DNA from: Armillaria gallica
Taxonomy: Eukaryota; Basidiomycota; Agaricomycetes; Agaricales; Physalacriaceae
DNA: 64,000 nucleotides
Assembly: GCA_037576215.1 (NCBI GenBank)
Contig: JBANDB010000009.1
Location: 1,302,001 to 1,366,000 of the forward strand
Direction of reading: 5' to 3'
Shown: positions 12,501 through 24,418 of the stretch, in pieces
Layout of the letters: every line of letters starts with the position of its first letter
Numbering within the stretch: the stretch's first letter is position 1
Position numbers and translations under genes: made by a program
Notes under the pieces: generated by a model
Told to the model about the DNA's origin: nothing
The model's database searches: none
What the model saw: the letters and a program-made list of their open reading frames with translations, nothing else

Positions 12501-13901
12501 CAGGACGATTCGGCGGATCTCAGACTCCAGCGAAGTTCGCCCAGGACGTTCTGACGCCGCTTGTTTGGCAATCCGTCCAAATACTGTCTTGTCGCCGAGG
12601 CACACGCACACGCCCAGTCCACCTCCACCGACGCAGAGCGTCCCCTGAAGAGCGGTGTTGCGAGACTCCATGACTGACAACAAAACTCATCAGCTTCCGC
12701 ATCGACAATGGTTGGAGCTGGTGCTTACAGCTGAGATTGGTGTTTTCGACCGTAGCAGGGATAGCGTTACTTTCACCAGTCAAAATGGACTTGTCGAATT
12801 TGAGATCGGAGGATACGTCGATGAGCCGTAGATCCGCAGGGACCTTGCACCCCATGTTAATATGAACGATATCGCCAAGGACAAGTTCGGGCGCCGGGAC
12901 TCTGGCTAAGTCGTCAGACGGAAGAGACGACATCGCAATACTACTCACTTGACAGTGTTACCATCCCGAGTGACCAAAACATCCATGGGTAACATAGCCG
13001 CAATAGAGTTCATTGTGCGACTCGTAGTGGCATCTGGTGCAAGCCGGGTGAGTTGTCGGTCAAGCTTGGCGTAATTTCCGTACCTTGCCAGGCATTGAAG
13101 ACGGCCTGTATCACAATAACCAGCAGGAGCACCACCGCGAGGGCCAAGTTGGCTGTTGATGGGTTCGAGTCTCCGAGGGGCCTCCTGTGCGGATGCTAAC
13201 TTCGTTTCCCTTGCCAGAAAAGTATACGGGTAGACAAACCAAGAGAGGAAGCAAATGATAGACGCGACGAATAACAAACCGCCGAAACCTTAATGTCGCC
13301 CAACCATGTCAGAGGGTAGAAAAGGCGAAGGATGGCATCACGCACCTCCAAAAATATAAAAGAATATACGTTTTGGTAGATTCTTTGGCGGAGGGGTGAT
13401 GACATTCTTTCCGTTCTGCGCCAGACGCCTGATAACCATGGGGCCATCTAGTCCAGCTTTCTCTGATACTCCGAGACGAGTGAGGACCTCGACAGTGTCC
13501 AGTTCGTGCCAGTCCAAATCCGCAATTTCTAGGGAAAAGGGGTGAATTTGTGGGTTGACGATGAGCCGCAGTTAGCCTACCTTTGACGACTGACTTGGCC
13601 TTAGCGTCCGCTCGACCGTCTTTTGTCTCTTCAACATGGATACTGTGAATAAAGTATCAGCAGAAGGAATTCATGCACAACAAGGGAATAACCTCAAAGT
13701 CCTAAACTCGCCCGGTATCTTCGCCCCGATATTGACCCGAGGGGAGTAGTAACTGGCACTACGGTCCAGCGCTGTACCATTACCGCGAGAGCGAGTTTCC
13801 ACAAGGACATGAGAAGAAGATTCTGCCTCTTTCTCAGTACTTCCACTAAGAGATTCCAAGTCGAACTGAAGAGGTCTTTCGCTGAGTATCCGAGAAGCCA
13901 T
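9540..13901 (-). CDS. P-type cation ATPase, type IIC (Na,K-ATPase alpha-like)
   Basis: Membrane pump that couples ATP hydrolysis to cation transport. Start 13901; the last codons read RISW then TAA (9540-9542). There are many short introns. All hallmarks appear in order: the N-terminal cytosolic region ending in GKNVITPPPKNLP; an LTGES actuator motif; a PEGLP motif rebuilt across the intron that ends at the CTTTTAG acceptor; the phosphorylation motif DKTGTLTQNKM; ILALNSDLTVVGLVALIDPP; and the hinge TGDGVNDSP, rebuilt across a phase-1 intron near 10,690-10,745. The stretch GSDLIGMTESQW followed by IVFARTTPQQKLQIV marks the type IIC group rather than SERCA or ENA pumps. In M6 the text reads CVFTDVSPALS: the acid equivalent to Na,K-ATPase Asp808 is kept, but the one equivalent to Asp804 appears replaced. 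The transported ion cannot be told from sequence. Expected length is about 1,000-1,100 aa. Confidence 0.88.
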
Positions 13902-16900
13902 CAGAGAAGAAAGTTTGAGCTAGTCTTCGTGTCTCTATTCTTGCATTATCTATGAGATTGATTTTCCACGTGATGTAACGGCGGGAATTTAGGAATTTAC
14001 GCCACTGCAACGGCTGAAGTCGCGCTGTCAGACATAATTCTGACCACAGCCCTTATGTTTAGGGTCATCTTGCGGGTCCTACAATGGTTTGAGACTTTCA
14101 GCTTGTCAGATAGCATGAATTCTGGACGTACCACTTGCCGCTCCCCGTCTCTCCGGACGTAAAATGCAGCCGCTTAGTGTCTTTTTACTATCTCAGCGTC
14201 ACAAAGAAATACCCACGGGCCACTGCTAGGGGTGACACTTTTGGGCGAGTCTTAGATTTACAATCCCTTCCTCCAGCGGCTTTTTTAACGCGCATGTTGC
14301 AATCTATTTAACAGTTAAAATCTGGTTCCGTTTTGTATCAGAATGTGAACACGGTTTGAAAAGGGTAGACAATGAACTGCAGCTGGTGTCCATCCGTATT
14401 GTATTCATCCTGGACATACACGCAAGGCCGCGAGACGTGGCTCAAGGCGGATTCGGGAGAGGACATGCACGGAGACTGAGGGAAAAGGTTAAGATACGTT
14501 GGGTTGGTCACCGTTGCCGGGTTAGGCCGGATCGGACCGTGAGCCGATATGCCGTCTACAAGTCGTCATAATTTCTGCTGCGATGCGTCCACCCCGATTT
14601 CAGCGCTGAAACGCGGCCTTTCATTTATCTCATGGACTGATGGATAGCGACACCTAGAATCCGGCGGCCTTGATACCGCTTTAGCTCAATGTCCGCTTAG
14701 TTCTCGATATAGAAAATTGCCAGAGAACCAGTGACTCGGATTGACCAGTAATTTGAAAGGACCGCCTCTAAATCATTGACCAACATCGAACATTTCCATG
14801 GAATTTATCAACCACTATAGCCTGGAAATTCTTCTCTACAGCGAACCTTTTCACAACATGTATAGCCAATGCCGAGGTTTGATTTGTATCACGCTCAGGC
14901 TGTCAATAACCACCTAACTCCCGTACTCGTTACCGATTTCTTGGATTTTTCTATCTTCTTAGTTGGATGCATCACCTATCTTAATATATCAGAGCTGCAT
15001 TGCCTGCTTCATCATTACACATGTAAGAGGACCGACATCAAACTTGATTTCATCCCACTGACTCTCAGACGGCGCTAAGATTTGCCTCATGCTGGCCAGT
15101 GGCACTACTGTCACAACCTTTTCCTTGGCAGACACCTCGACTCCAAGCCCTCTGAGTTGATGGAATGTTCTGATACGTCTGTCCCATTAAGATCTTTACC
15201 TTCTCCAAATCTTTCAATTTCAGATTTCCTGAAGGTCCTTAATTTCCCCATGCCTGCGGTCTTCCATAGTGGCGTCGGTTCATCAGGAAAATCCAACGTC
15301 GTACCTGCCATCTTTTGGTCTTGTATAAGATCAAACAGATCAAGGGTATCCATTTCTATTCTTCCGTATTCTGACGGTTTTGTTGAACACGGAAAACGCC
15401 AGTAGTTCTATAGATTGTATCTACCAATGAACGCCATAGCAAATAACACTAACACTGCCCATTTCCACTTCAGAAATAATAGTACAAAGATACCGTTTCA
15501 TACTTACCTACCACTACTAGCGGTGGTGGTTACGAACCGTGCATGAATGGCCATAGTACAAGGCTTGGGTTTGACCCCAACCCCTGTCTATCCCAGTCCG
15601 TTACTACGCACACTGTGCAAGCGACATTCGCTGTAACAGAGGAACGGTGTGGATATGACTGTAGGATAGATAGGCGTAGTGTAATTTTTGATGGTCTGAG
15701 GTAGACGTACCGCGGCGTGTGTTTTCCTAACCCGGTCTAAGTTCAAGTCAGTACGCTGATGGCACTTGCATCGAGTAACGATTGTTCAGCCAATAATCAA
15801 ATTCTTTCTCAACCCTCAAGAGATAAATTCCCGAGACCCGAGCTGAGACGTTTGTGGACACTGGCGGTGCTACGGATGTCAAGCCAGTGGGAATAACGTC
15901 CTTACAAAGTGGCGTCTCAGTTCGCTGGCTTCGCTCTGGCGTGGAGGAACCACCGATGAAACGGACACCTGCGGTGCCAAACCTAGTTTCGAGGGTCTCG
16001 CGGTGATGTCCACCGCGTTCAAGCCCCAGTTCCCGGACCCGAAGCCGTGGAGATGTCACCGCAATTTGCACGGTTTATAGGCACAAACCAAGGTACGCAT
16101 TCCAAACTAGGCTGTCTAGTGATCCTAACACTGTCTTCGTAACATCTAATTATGAAGGATCAAAGCAGTATTAAGATCGCATCATTTACTCAATAACGGA
16201 TTTACTTGTCCGGGCTTCTTCAGATATCATATTTTGCCCTGAAGACGAATAGAATACTAATCCTCGTCTTTGCGGCGTTTCCACTTCTCCTGGTCGCTAG
16301 AGACACATTCAAATCTTGGCTGCGCGTTGATGATTAATCAGATTGCAACCAGCAGAGACTCGATATCTTGGTCGCGCGCAGGTTGAAGGCAATGTCAAGG
16401 AGCTGTCCTCCGACACAATGATCGGTTGATCTTCACAACGCAAAGTCTGTATGCGATCATGGTGATCGTCTGTTGGCAACCGCTGAAACGTCGGCTATGA
16501 CGATACATTATGTAACCGCTGCTCCTTTGTCTCGGCCTTTGTGGGTCCTTCGCCCTTGTACCTTCCTGATTTGCACCGACACATGCAAGCGTAATTCTTC
16601 CCCCCCTCTTCCGGTGGGCGCCTAGTACTTGCCCGTTCTGATTTCTATCTTGCCATAGCATTTTCTGCAGATAAACATTTACCCACATGGTGCACAGCCA
16701 GCAGCGCGGGGGCTGTGAAACTCATCTGTAACGCATTAAAATCGAGGGAGATGTTTGCGGATTGCAGACCTGGAGGCCTACGCACCGGTATATTTCATAT
16801 ACTTTAACTCGGATCCGAATGCGAGGGCGATCCTTGTCTCGTCCGAGTCAACGTCGTCATCGCGTCAAACCGTCACCGTAACATACAGTACCAAAATAGT

Positions 16901-17353
16901 ACGGCAGTTCTGTCACAGTACTACTGAGCCCGCCTCTTTCTCTATCATCATCAATCCGTTCGTACACTCTCCACGAAACACTTGTCCTATATTTCTAACA
17001 GAGCAGTGACCGCACTTGTTTCACGATCTCAATCCACCATCACAGCATCTCAGTCCCTTGACACTGTTCATGGAACCACGTTATCCGTATTCTTCTTCCT
17101 CTCTCCGAGAACCATCACTATCCGTTTCCGGCTCAGATAGCAGCATGACAATCAGCCCAAACTTGTCTAGCGGGTGGCAACTTTCGGTAAGCACCCTGAC
17201 TTCAAACAGTAACCCATGATTTATAAAAAAGATCCTATCAACGCCATTTACATCCGCATTTTTCGACCTTAAAACTCGATCTTCGCTACGTTGACCCTCC
17301 ATCCCACAAAACAACGCGTCATTGTATCCTACCTACCCCGCTACATTCTCATC
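13902..17353. other. 3.4-kb stretch with no confident gene
   Basis: Several ORFs of 60-110 codons occur on both strands (for example 15111-15353 minus and 15748-16071 minus). None has recognisable motifs, and none links by good splice sites into a longer frame. The Bud6-like gene that follows may have an upstream exon around 17068-17186, where a donor GTAAGC ends a serine-rich frame. Confidence 0.4.
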
Positions 17354-17833
17354 ATGTCATCGAAAATGTTCGTATACACCCAGCGCGTCCCAGGCGATGT
17401 CCCAACAGCGGTTCACGCACTCCTTCTCTCCACAAAACAGCTCCAAGAGTCCCTCAGACTATGGAGTATAAACCAAGCTACCGAAACCCAAGTCAGCGAC
17501 GTATACGTGCAAATAGGCACACAATTTAATACCACCATACATGCCTTTGCCTACCACAAAATCGACCTAAGGTTAGCAAATTCCTCCCCCTCAACAAAGC
17601 GCTCTTCTCACTGCTGCGGCTTCTATTTTAGTGACATTCACAGCATACCGACAGACCTTCGAACAGTTCTAGAGCAATGCCTCGCCGAAGACCCCTCACC
17701 GCAAGCTCTGGCAATGTACATGCCAGAAGTTCGGCGGGTGCTGTATAAGCTCCTCAAGGGCCTTCAGGCGAAGCAAGATGCTTGGAAGGCTGTGGGGGGC
17801 CGTATGCCTATGATGCCTTCCGAATCACGGTAA
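17354..17833 (+). CDS. Short protein consisting of the Bud6/Aip3 N-terminal domain
   Basis: Two exons, 17354-17571 and 17632-17833, with a 60-nt intron (GTTAGC...TTTTAG). They give 420 nt, or 139 aa. The sequence LLLSTKQLQESLRLWSINQA then SDVYVQIGTQFNTTIHAF, the splice-joined DLSDIHSIPTDLR and the final MPEVRRVLYKLLKGLQAKQ match the N-terminal domain of Bud6/Aip3. That protein helps formins nucleate actin cables at polar growth sites. A full Bud6 has several hundred more residues, including the C-terminal actin/formin-binding core. None of that follows here; the frame ends in a clean TAA after MMPSESR. It may be a stand-alone domain protein that binds Bud6 partners, or a truncated duplicate. 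The start could lie in an upstream serine-rich exon at about 17068. Confidence 0.75.
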   Translation: MSSKMFVYTQRVPGDVPTAVHALLLSTKQLQESLRLWSINQATETQVSDVYVQIGTQFNTTIHAFAYHKIDLRLANSSPSTKRSSHCCGFYFSDIHSIPTDLRTVLEQCLAEDPSPQALAMYMPEVRRVLYKLLKGLQAKQDAWKAVGGRMPMMPSESR

Positions 17834-18155
17834 ATCACATTCGGAACCTGTCGAAGTCAATTTATATCAGAGGTACGAGCATCTCTGATTAGTTGGTACT
17901 CAGTTTTTTGTTCTGACTCGGCCTGCCGTTCATAGAATGAGAGGCGGAGCGCCGCCTACGTGGCGGCAGGAGCATGTGGATTTGTTTAATTGTTTAGGCT
18001 GGAGCCACTTTGTAGACTCATTACATACTGTAGTTTTCTCTGCATTCTGAACGGAATGTCAAATACCCTAGCGAGACTTTCAATAGAACAGGGTCATAGA
18101 TGCAATGGAATTTCTGTGCATGTGTAATTTCTCATATTTAGTGCCGCATTGTCTT

Positions 18156-18407
18156 CTAGCTCCCGCTATTCGATCGACTAGTGCGGTCGGGATTTGGCGG
18201 ATTTTCAGTACCTCCATGTAGCCGGGTGGTGAGCAAACACACTTCTGAACTCGGCGTATAACAATGCTTGTCCCGAAATTCTTGAATGCTCGCATCGAAG
18301 GCGGCGCCATTGAGTAAGAGGACAGTCTTCGACGAAAAAGAAACCCCTGCGTGAACAGCGGACGTCCTGAAGTCATTTTCCTCATGACCGAGAAAATGGT
18401 TCTGGAA
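18156..18407 (-). CDS. Possible terminal exon of an unidentified gene
   Basis: After a good acceptor (TTTTTTCTAG) a frame of about 83 codons reads FQNHFLGHEENDFRTSAV then KTVLLLNGAAFDASIQEF and ends at TAG 18156-18158. An upstream piece (SSAILGALGRVFESSGK, near 18,480-18,555) may be an earlier exon. The composition looks coding, but I do not recognise the product. It lies just 3' of the GATA factor on the same strand and could be part of its 3' UTR instead. Confidence 0.3.
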   Translation of the reverse strand, partial: FQNHFLGHEENDFRTSAVHAGVSFSSKTVLLLNGAAFDASIQEFRDKHCYTPSSEVCLLTTRLHGGTENPPNPDRTSRSNSGS

Positions 18408-18857
18408 CTAGAAAAAACATCATTACGAGAATGACAACAAAAAAGAAAGAAGCGCTCACGAGCTCCGCAAAACTCTAAAGAATCCCGCCGGCCCGCCTTA
18501 CCTGACGATTCGAAAACACGACCAAGCGCACCAAGAATAGCAGACGACTCTCGCCTTGCCTAGAGATACACAATGTTTACATTAATAGAGGGCGGTGTTC
18601 TACACAACCTGTAAGATACGCAAAGCACAACGAACATAACACCAAAACGAGTTCAACGACAAGGTAGATACAACGGAAAGATGCTAATGAAGGGGCGCCC
18701 ATAAATATAGTCAACGTCCCTTTGGAATATAAACTGCCCTCCGCCCGATATAAATTGGAAGGTGGATAAGAAATTAAAGAAAGGGGTGCAATATATGTAA
18801 TAGCCGAGAGAAAATAGAGTGGAGTAGAATTCGAAAGCAAGAGATAATACGACCCAA

Positions 18858-21463
18858 TCAATCCCTCGATTCAGAATTGATAGATGTCGGCCAAACATTT
18901 TCCCCCCGGCTTCGGTCTTTATCGGAAGCGCGCGCCAAGGGAACAGCACCAGTAGAGGAACCGCCTGGTGCAGGCATAGACGAAGACGACGTTTGTTGTT
19001 GCTGTTGACTTGTAGACTGTGAGCCACTCAGCGCGCCGCCACTAGAAGCAGCCGCGCTCCGTATCTCGTCCATCCCCCTTTTTACGTCTCCCATCAACCT
19101 GTCTGTGCGGTCCAGTATCTCCTCCATCCGCCGCTTCTGCTCATGCAGCTCCATATAATGCCTCTCCAAATCCGCCAAAGTCGGTATACTACCGCCTCCC
19201 ATCATACCCATGGCTGATTCATGTCCTGAGTGGGTTGCTAAAGGTCCAGTGTAGAACGGCGACATTCCATGAGGCGGGGGAAGGATGTAGCCACCCTGCG
19301 GGGGCGCCGCCGTTGCGTGTCCCATGGGCGAATGCGTTCTGCTTGGAGCATTCGATCCGGACCTCATGTAGCCGGAAGGCATGCCAGGACCTGACGGAAC
19401 ACCACCACCAATCGCGTTTAACGGAGGAAGCTCGAAACCTCCATGACCGGCAATAAACGGTGACGAGCGTTGCATGTGGGGGTAAGGCCCAATCGATGGC
19501 GGCCTATGAGAACCCTCCCCAGTCCAGCGTTTCCGCGAGCCTCCGTCTTCCTCACCTCCAGTACCAGAATCCATGTTAACATCGTCATCGCCAGACCTTT
19601 TGTCACCTTTACTTTTCCGGGCCTTCTTCCTTTTCGGTTGATCAGCCCCTTCTCCATCACTCTCGTCACCCACGCCCACACCGCCGAACCGGCCTACAGA
19701 AACCAAGGCCTCGGCTGCGGCTTGATCAGACATTCGACCTAGTGACGGAGGACCAACAGGACCAGCAGCGGGTACACGTTTTCGACGCTTGATAACACTC
19801 TTCTTCATCGAGTTGGGACGATGAGTCCCGTGAAGCTTGAAATAAAGGCCTGTAAAGGGAAGAACATGAGTAAAATTGTATCAAAAGACCAAACATAGAA
19901 GGGAAAGGTAGGCGAATAAGGTGTGGGTGACGATAACATATCATCAGCGCACACTCACCACCTCGCAGTTGTTGAAAAAGTGGGAAGATAAGATACCCAG
20001 TTCATCGGTTCTTTAATCTGATAAGATCAAATTCCAGTCACGCTGGCCAAATAATCGATGGCAACAACTGGGTACGTGTATGCAGGGTCACGTACGCAAA
20101 CGATTGCGGAAAAGGAAAGAAGAGGAAAATGTCAGAAAGGAGACTCACCGCACGCATTACAAATATTATTGCCGACGTCGTCCCGTCTCCACAAGGGCGT
20201 CGTACTTGTCCCACAGTTCGCACAGCTCAACGCTCCTACGGCACCTCTTGGCATCTTCCTTGAAGGGTTCCCGCTCCCACCAGGTCCCCCACTTGTATCC
20301 GGGCTGCCAGCACCTTCACCTTGGCCCGGTGAACTCGGTGCCGCATCATCGCCAGCACCGCCGACAGCAGGTGAATTAGCAGTGTTGGTTGGCTGTGAGG
20401 GTGACTCGGCAACGGCGCCCTTCGCGCTGCCAGCGGGATCGTTGCTGCTACTAGGTTTCTTCTCCATCTCCATCAACCGGGATGAAACTGATACAGCATT
20501 GTTATAAGTGGGACAGCCTGAGCAGGCTGAGCTCCCACCTGTGCCGTCACATCTTCCATCTCCGGGGCATGTTCCTCCAGCATGATGCGAAGCTGTTGGC
20601 GCAGTTGACGATGGGTTGGTGGCAGCGTGTTCCGTGGGAGATGAGGGCTTGCGCGGATTTTGGGACGAGGACAAAGTCGGTGAAGTAGACATTTGCCTTG
20701 ATCCTGTAGCATTCGTTCCGTTAGTAGGAGCAGAATTGAAGGATGGAGGTGGTGGATGAGGTGGTGGTGTTCGAGCGAGTGACGATGGCCGAGGCATATG
20801 TCGAGACTTTTGATAAAGACCTATATCAGAGGAAGTAGGAGTAAGAAAGTGAGAACGAGACGAAGACGCAACGGAGGATAGCATAAGAATGGAGGAGAGG
20901 GAAAGGGAAGGAAGTGCGTCAATAAACCGGTCTGAAACGAAGGATTACAAGCAGATGAAGGTAAGGTAATAGAAAGGGTTGACAACGAATGAGATAATTG
21001 ACAGGACTAGGGTAAGCGAAGTGGAAAATGCGACCTTGGCGCCGGCATCATCTCCAAGTCGTTGAAACGCAGATGGTGCACACTGTAAGAGCAGTTCGCG
21101 TTGTCGAGCATGCCCCTAGGGTGCGAGGCTGATGTGACACGATAGTGACTCATAAAATACAAATGCAAAAGCACGGCCAACGCGCGCTTTGGAGCGATAA
21201 ATGGCCGGGGACATGCAGTAGGTGGCCAGTAAGTTTCTACAACACGTGTAGAGAACGAAGACGATCGACGGACGTGTAATGGAAGAGGAAGGATAAGTGG
21301 TATAGAAGCCAGACTTACCACAGGCATTGCAGACAGAGTTACCGTCTGCATCCCTTCTCCAGAGGGGGGTATCCGACGTTCCACAGTTCACGCACGTCAG
21401 TCGCGGCGTTTGGCCTACTCCGTTGGGAAAATTGTACTCCTCTGAAGTTCCTGACCGCTTCAT
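18858..21463 (-). CDS. GATA-type iron-responsive transcription factor (Urbs1/SreA/Fep1 type)
   Basis: Represses iron-uptake and siderophore genes when iron is sufficient (known role of the family). Exons 21319-21463, 20149-20820 and 18858-19849 total 1,809 nt (602 aa). Finger 1 reads [19 protein letters not shown] then CNACG, with its tail [11 protein letters not shown] in exon 2. Finger 2 reads [19 protein letters not shown] then CNACG, with its tail [16 protein letters not shown] in exon 3. Between the fingers is [19 protein letters not shown], exactly the C-x5-C-x8-C-x2-C signature of iron-sensing GATA factors. Both fingers are split at the same point (the Gly codon after CNAC) by phase-1 introns, of 498 and 299 nt. 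The C-terminal half is Gly/Pro/Ser-rich, with a predicted coiled coil ([21 protein letters not shown]). The frame stays open upstream of 21463, so a further 5' exon is possible. Sites matching the family consensus lie in intron 2 and upstream. Confidence 0.92.
20016..20024 (+). promoter_or_regulatory. ATCWGATAA site inside intron 2 of the GATA gene
   Basis: ATCTGATAA exactly fits the consensus bound by fungal iron GATA repressors. It sits in the 299-nt intron between exons 2 and 3. About one match per 64 kb is expected by chance on both strands, so position is the main argument for function. Confidence 0.35.
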
Positions 21464-22741
21464 TGCGTCGTACAGATCCGAAGGTAAGTTAGAAGCCGCT
21501 GATTCAAGATCTAATGATGATGAGCATCAATACAACTGATACCGTCCATCGGACACGTCAAGGGCGCCACGTACGAGACATCGTCGAAGTAATAGGCGAA
21601 TTATGCATGTTCAGAGCGGGCGGTTCTAGAACAACTGGTGACATTATTGGGTTACTTTTGGGGGCTGTTTCCGGTTGTCTTGGCTGTGCAGAAAGATCCT
21701 AATAGACGACCGGAGGGGGAAGAAAGTAGAGAATGGCGAGCACGACGACTGGCCCAACAGAGAGGTAAAATTTCACGCTGATGATGGTGGTTTGTGAACA
21801 AGATGTGAAAATAAACAGGCCGGGGAAAAGTGTCAGCAGGGGCAGATAAATCCAGATAACGCCCCAGCCAATCGGAGCGCTTTTATTGCGCGATTGATAA
21901 CGGTTCGAGACTAATCGCCGCTTATCTCCCGGTCTCGATTACTCAAATTGCCAATTGATAGATAAATTATATTCTATTATTATATCCTTTCCTCCTTCAC
22001 GGCAACATCGGGCACCCAGCACGGCCACAGTCCTCTCCCCTTTGCTGCCCTTGCACAACCCTCTCGACAGCGTTCAAACTCGAAACTGCTCGTTTGATTA
22101 AGGCGCTTGTCATGATCCGATCATCCATGTAATTTGGTAGATTTAATAGGTACATCACACAGATGCGAAAGACGGTCGTCGAACTAAAAATGAGAACCTG
22201 TCCATGGCCGGCGTGCCGAAATCAATCACTTTCGCGGGATGATTATCTATATATGCGCACCTGCCGGTACGTTGCACGGTCGGACCAGCTCCAGCCATTT
22301 ACCTCACAGACATTTCATTCCTTCTCACATTGTTGTACACGTCAAACCTGTTGTCTTCTTAGACTGATTTGTATGCCCGTCTGGATCAGATATTCGCACG
22401 ATGTCAGGGGTCTTTATACTAAGAGATAAGACAAGGAACCCGACGAGCTCGGTGCGGAACATTTGACAAAAATGACATCTTATCAGATAAATCAGCATGA
22501 TCACTGATGCATGATGGATCATTCCGTTATCACGGATCCTTTGAAAGCATTCCAGACCAAATATATATATGTAGGGTCCCGTGGTCCCGTGTAAAAAGAT
22601 AAAGAAGGCCTTATTCTGATTCCATCTACTCCCAAAAAGACCGTCTCTTCGACCGTGGCAGCGATGATCTAAGTTTATTGAAAAATCCATTGAATATGTA
22701 AGCCGGAGTTCTACGATGTCGAAGGTGACGGAGAAGCCTAA
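21464..22741. other. Upstream region of the GATA factor
   Basis: No gene recognised. It contains GATA cores, a pyrimidine-rich stretch near 21,985-22,060 and A/T-rich DNA near 21,955-21,990. It probably holds the GATA gene's promoter and 5' UTR, and the 3' end of the next minus-strand gene. Confidence 0.4.
22480..22490. promoter_or_regulatory. Palindromic TTATCAGATAA upstream of the GATA gene
   Basis: The site reads ATCWGATAA on both strands and lies about 1 kb upstream of the GATA factor start. Several shorter GATA cores (near 21893, 21921 and 21955) lie between it and the gene, which would suit autoregulation. Function is inferred. Confidence 0.4.
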
Positions 22742-23514
22742 TCAATCCAGACCAATAGCCATCGGCGTCACCGTCTGATGTCCTGAGCTTCCCTGTTCCA
22801 CCCCTTTGACCTTCACCTCAAGTTCCTCCGGGCCCTCCTCATCTGCCCAGCTCTCGAGTCGCTTCCTCTCCTTCCCGTACTTGGCCGACCATCCAGCGAT
22901 GCGCCTGGGGTGAGTTGCGGTATCTCCTGCCTCGGCATGCGACGTATAACCGAGCAGTGGGCAGTGCCGGATCTTTTACCTTGTCAATAGCCAGAACTTT
23001 ATTACACCAAGTCGTGGCGCTCGTGATCGCAGAAGACTCTAATACGGTAGCACTTGTATGAGATATAGGTTCAATATTGAAGATTTCTAACTAGGCAAAT
23101 GCTAGATAGCTTGGAAAAGAGCAAGGACAGCCACTGGCAAAACATGCGTCGTTGAGAAACAAGACCGAGTCTATCCTTCAAGTTAGATGCGCTGTCAAGT
23201 CCCAAATCAAACGAGATATCGGTTCCGAGGTTGACAATATTCGAGTAGACCGGTAGTAAGGTCGATGGACCCTGGCAGCGTGGACCGTGATTACAGCATT
23301 ACAGAGAACAGCAACCCAGTTTGTAGTATCCAAAGGACCAGGCCTGGCTTAAATCAGGGTGAGAGCATGAAGAATCGCTGCAGCGCAACGGTTACAGCAC
23401 AACACTCTGATCAATCTTCGTTTGAAAAACGGCAACCTGGACTTTGTAGATGCCCGCCCTTGCGATGACCGTCGAGGTGTAGGGTTTGCGTGCCAGCAGA
23501 AACTTAGTCGACAT
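22742..23514 (-). CDS. Unidentified multi-exon gene
   Basis: I do not recognise the product. Coding character comes from several frames that join by plausible short introns. The first exon from ATG 23514 reads MSTKFLLARKPYTSTVIARA. An internal exon near 23,170-23,270 reads VYSNIVNLGTDISFDLGLDS then ASNLKDRLG. Another near 22,980-23,050 reads VLESSAITSATTWCNKVLAI. The last exon reads RIAGWSAKYGKERKRLESWA then DEEG, and the frame ends at TGA 22742-22744. Not all splice junctions were resolved, because phases at two joins are ambiguous. The C-terminus is charged. It is likely a small protein of about 150-190 residues. Confidence 0.45.
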
Positions 23515-24418
23515 CGCTATAACTCTGTGAAACAGGTGAAATAAGTATAGTCAGAGATGGACCAACGTGTGGGGAACGGTGGCTGTGCTTGAAGACGGGC
23601 CTCGATGTCAAAATGCTACTTAGTCGAGGCGGAGCGTTGAGCTTGAATGCGATTCGACTTGGCCTATTTTTACGACAAAAAGAAAGGTAATATTCCCAAG
23701 AACACGCCAAGTACAGACACCAAAAGAAAATCCAAAGATCCCAAAGAAATAAGCAAATACGAATGTGATAATGATAGGCTGACCTCGAAGGAGAAATATG
23801 CAAATTGGCGAGGTATAGGCTGTGACACGTTTGAGGAAAGAGAAAGAGAAGCCCAAAAAGAACAAAGAGAAACGGGTATACGGCGTAAAAAGTAATAAAT
23901 AGGAATAATGATATAGGCTGGGGAGGGATAGAATGATAGACTGAGAGAGGATGTCGACGGAGAGATATGCACGTCGTGAGAAGAATCAAAAGCGATGAGC
24001 ACGGGCGCATGTCCGGTACGAGTTCCAATGACGATGAAGGGACCGAGAAACGAAGAGACGCAGGAGACGACGAGGATGTCGAAGGATGTAATAGGGTGTC
24101 GTGCACGCGAAGGGATGGGATATAAAGAGCACAGGACTCGTCGACTACCCGTCGGCAGTCAACGGTCCCTCCGAGGTCCCCCAGAGAACGGTGATGGCCC
24201 GTCGACCACCCCCGTCTCCAAGGTCCCTCATCTGCCAGGGACAGAGGAAAGACTGGAAAGCTCGTCAGCGAACCAGTCCTCCTCCGGTGACCAGCCGCAT
24301 GCACCAGAGCCCGTCGGCCCCGGTGCACCGCTGATCGTCCCTTAGATCCCAACGCGGCAACGTAGTAGGTGTGTGGTTGACATCCTCGTCATCTCCGTGC
24401 ATTGGCTGGTGTTTCTTC

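Noticed and set aside
23504..24352. 282-codon minus-strand ORF
   Set aside because: Low-complexity composition in Leu, Ser, Phe and Arg and no motif. It lies between two genes with better support and looks like an open frame caused by base composition.
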